A DNA stretch of 13,505 nt from Deltaproteobacteria bacterium (lineage in GTDB: Bacteria > Bdellovibrionota_C > UBA2361 > OMII01). Below are positions 13,127 through 13,505 of this stretch, piece by piece (positions within the stretch are counted from its first letter, which is position 1; each line of letters opens with the position of its first letter). The translations under genes and the position numbers were made by a program. Location of the stretch: the NCBI GenBank assembly GCA_023262305.1, contig JALRCK010000026.1, positions 1 to 13,505 on the forward strand, read 5' to 3'. The notes below the pieces were generated by a model, which searched no databases, was not told the origin of the DNA, and saw only the letters and a program-made list of their open reading frames with translations.

Positions 13127-13505
13127 GCGCGCTCGCGTGCACGTTCGGTTACACCTTCGTCTAACTGCAATTCACGCGCAGGGAAAATGATTGCTTGAAC
13201 TAAATCGTCGGTGCTGCGCTGGTCATTCACATTGAACGAAGTGAGACGCTCTACTTCATCTCCCCATAAGTCGATTCGAATTGGCGTGTCAGCAGTGCTG
13301 GGGAAGACGTCGATGATTGAACCGCGACGCGCAACCTCACCGCGATGTTCAACAATTTCTTCACGTCGATATCCGTCGTGCACCAATTTGGCAAGCAACT
13401 GCTCGGAATCAATTTCCTCTCCTGGCTTAATGATGATCGGTTGCAATGTCGTTGCACCAGGCCCAAGTTTTTGCAAGAGTGCACGAACCGAACCGAGCAC
13501 AACCT
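13127..13505 (-). pseudogene. mfd: Fragment of transcription-repair coupling factor Mfd (actinobacterial type), truncated at both ends
   Basis: The frame enters from the right edge as VVLGSVRALLQKLGPG. It then carries YRREEIVEHRGEVARRG, SIIDVFPSTADTPIRIDLWG and SFNVNDQRSTDDL, and ends near FPARELQLDEGVTERARE. These blocks match the UvrB-like damage-recognition region of Mfd, the ATPase that removes stalled RNA polymerase and recruits UvrA. The wording is closest to Acidimicrobiia-type actinobacterial Mfd as I remember it. The RNA polymerase-interacting and translocase domains that should follow are absent; an unrelated protein follows in frame. Codon choice differs from the rest of the window (3 of 6 Gln codons CAA, 8 of 13 Leu codons TTA/TTG). 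The best reading is foreign DNA joined at about 13095-13145 by assembly error, less likely a recombination event. Confidence 0.75.

Noticed and set aside
13098..13505. A natural Mfd-helical fusion protein
   Set aside because: The Mfd part is cut at mid-domain, its translocase domains are missing and codon use changes at the join; a chimeric join is simpler.

Overview
This is a 13.5 kb stretch of bacterial chromosome, probably a metagenome contig. It has the coding density of a Gram-negative bacterium. A GT9 heptosyltransferase-family enzyme, two GT4 glycosyltransferases and a KAS III (FabH/OleA-like) enzyme point to a diderm organism, plausibly a proteobacterium or bdellovibrionot-like lineage, but the sequence does not fix the phylum. 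I see no tRNA, rRNA, CRISPR array or intact insertion sequence.

Left part (1-1471). The start of a KAS III-like gene runs off the left edge on the minus strand (1-318). A small unrecognised minus-strand gene follows (569-1015). It has a clear intrinsic terminator 17 bp beyond its stop, and a hairpin buries its Shine-Dalgarno sequence. The 456 bp gap from 1016 to 1471 has no gene but is rich in inverted and direct repeats. Some of these give mutually exclusive stems ahead of the next gene.

Middle (1472-6216). The only plus-strand gene is a large (GDH-180 class) NAD-dependent glutamate dehydrogenase of about 1,581 residues, read as two overlapping frames. The break is a -1 shift at a C-run near 3741-3745, exactly between well-conserved family blocks. 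It is most simply a lost C (read or assembly error), otherwise a real mutation or, less likely, programmed frameshifting. A GNRA-capped hairpin follows the stop codon.

Right part (6305-about 13126). All genes are on the minus strand. In transcription order they are: a small unrecognised helical protein, a GT9 glycosyltransferase with a helical C-terminal extension (3 bp after the previous stop), a 203-residue protein with a predicted ubiquitin-like beta-grasp N-terminus and a helical C-terminus, a GT4 glycosyltransferase, and an 877-residue GT4-TPR fusion. The last two lie in the same frame, separated by one TGA and seven sense codons. The set looks like a surface or protein glycosylation locus. 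The acceptor is not visible; flagellin, another surface protein or LPS are all possible.

Right edge (about 13127-13505). The last ~380 bp encode a fragment of the transcription-repair coupling factor Mfd that looks actinobacterial (Acidimicrobiia-like). It is joined in frame to the unrelated small protein upstream of GT9, and codon choice changes at the join. This most likely marks a chimeric assembly junction rather than a natural fusion.
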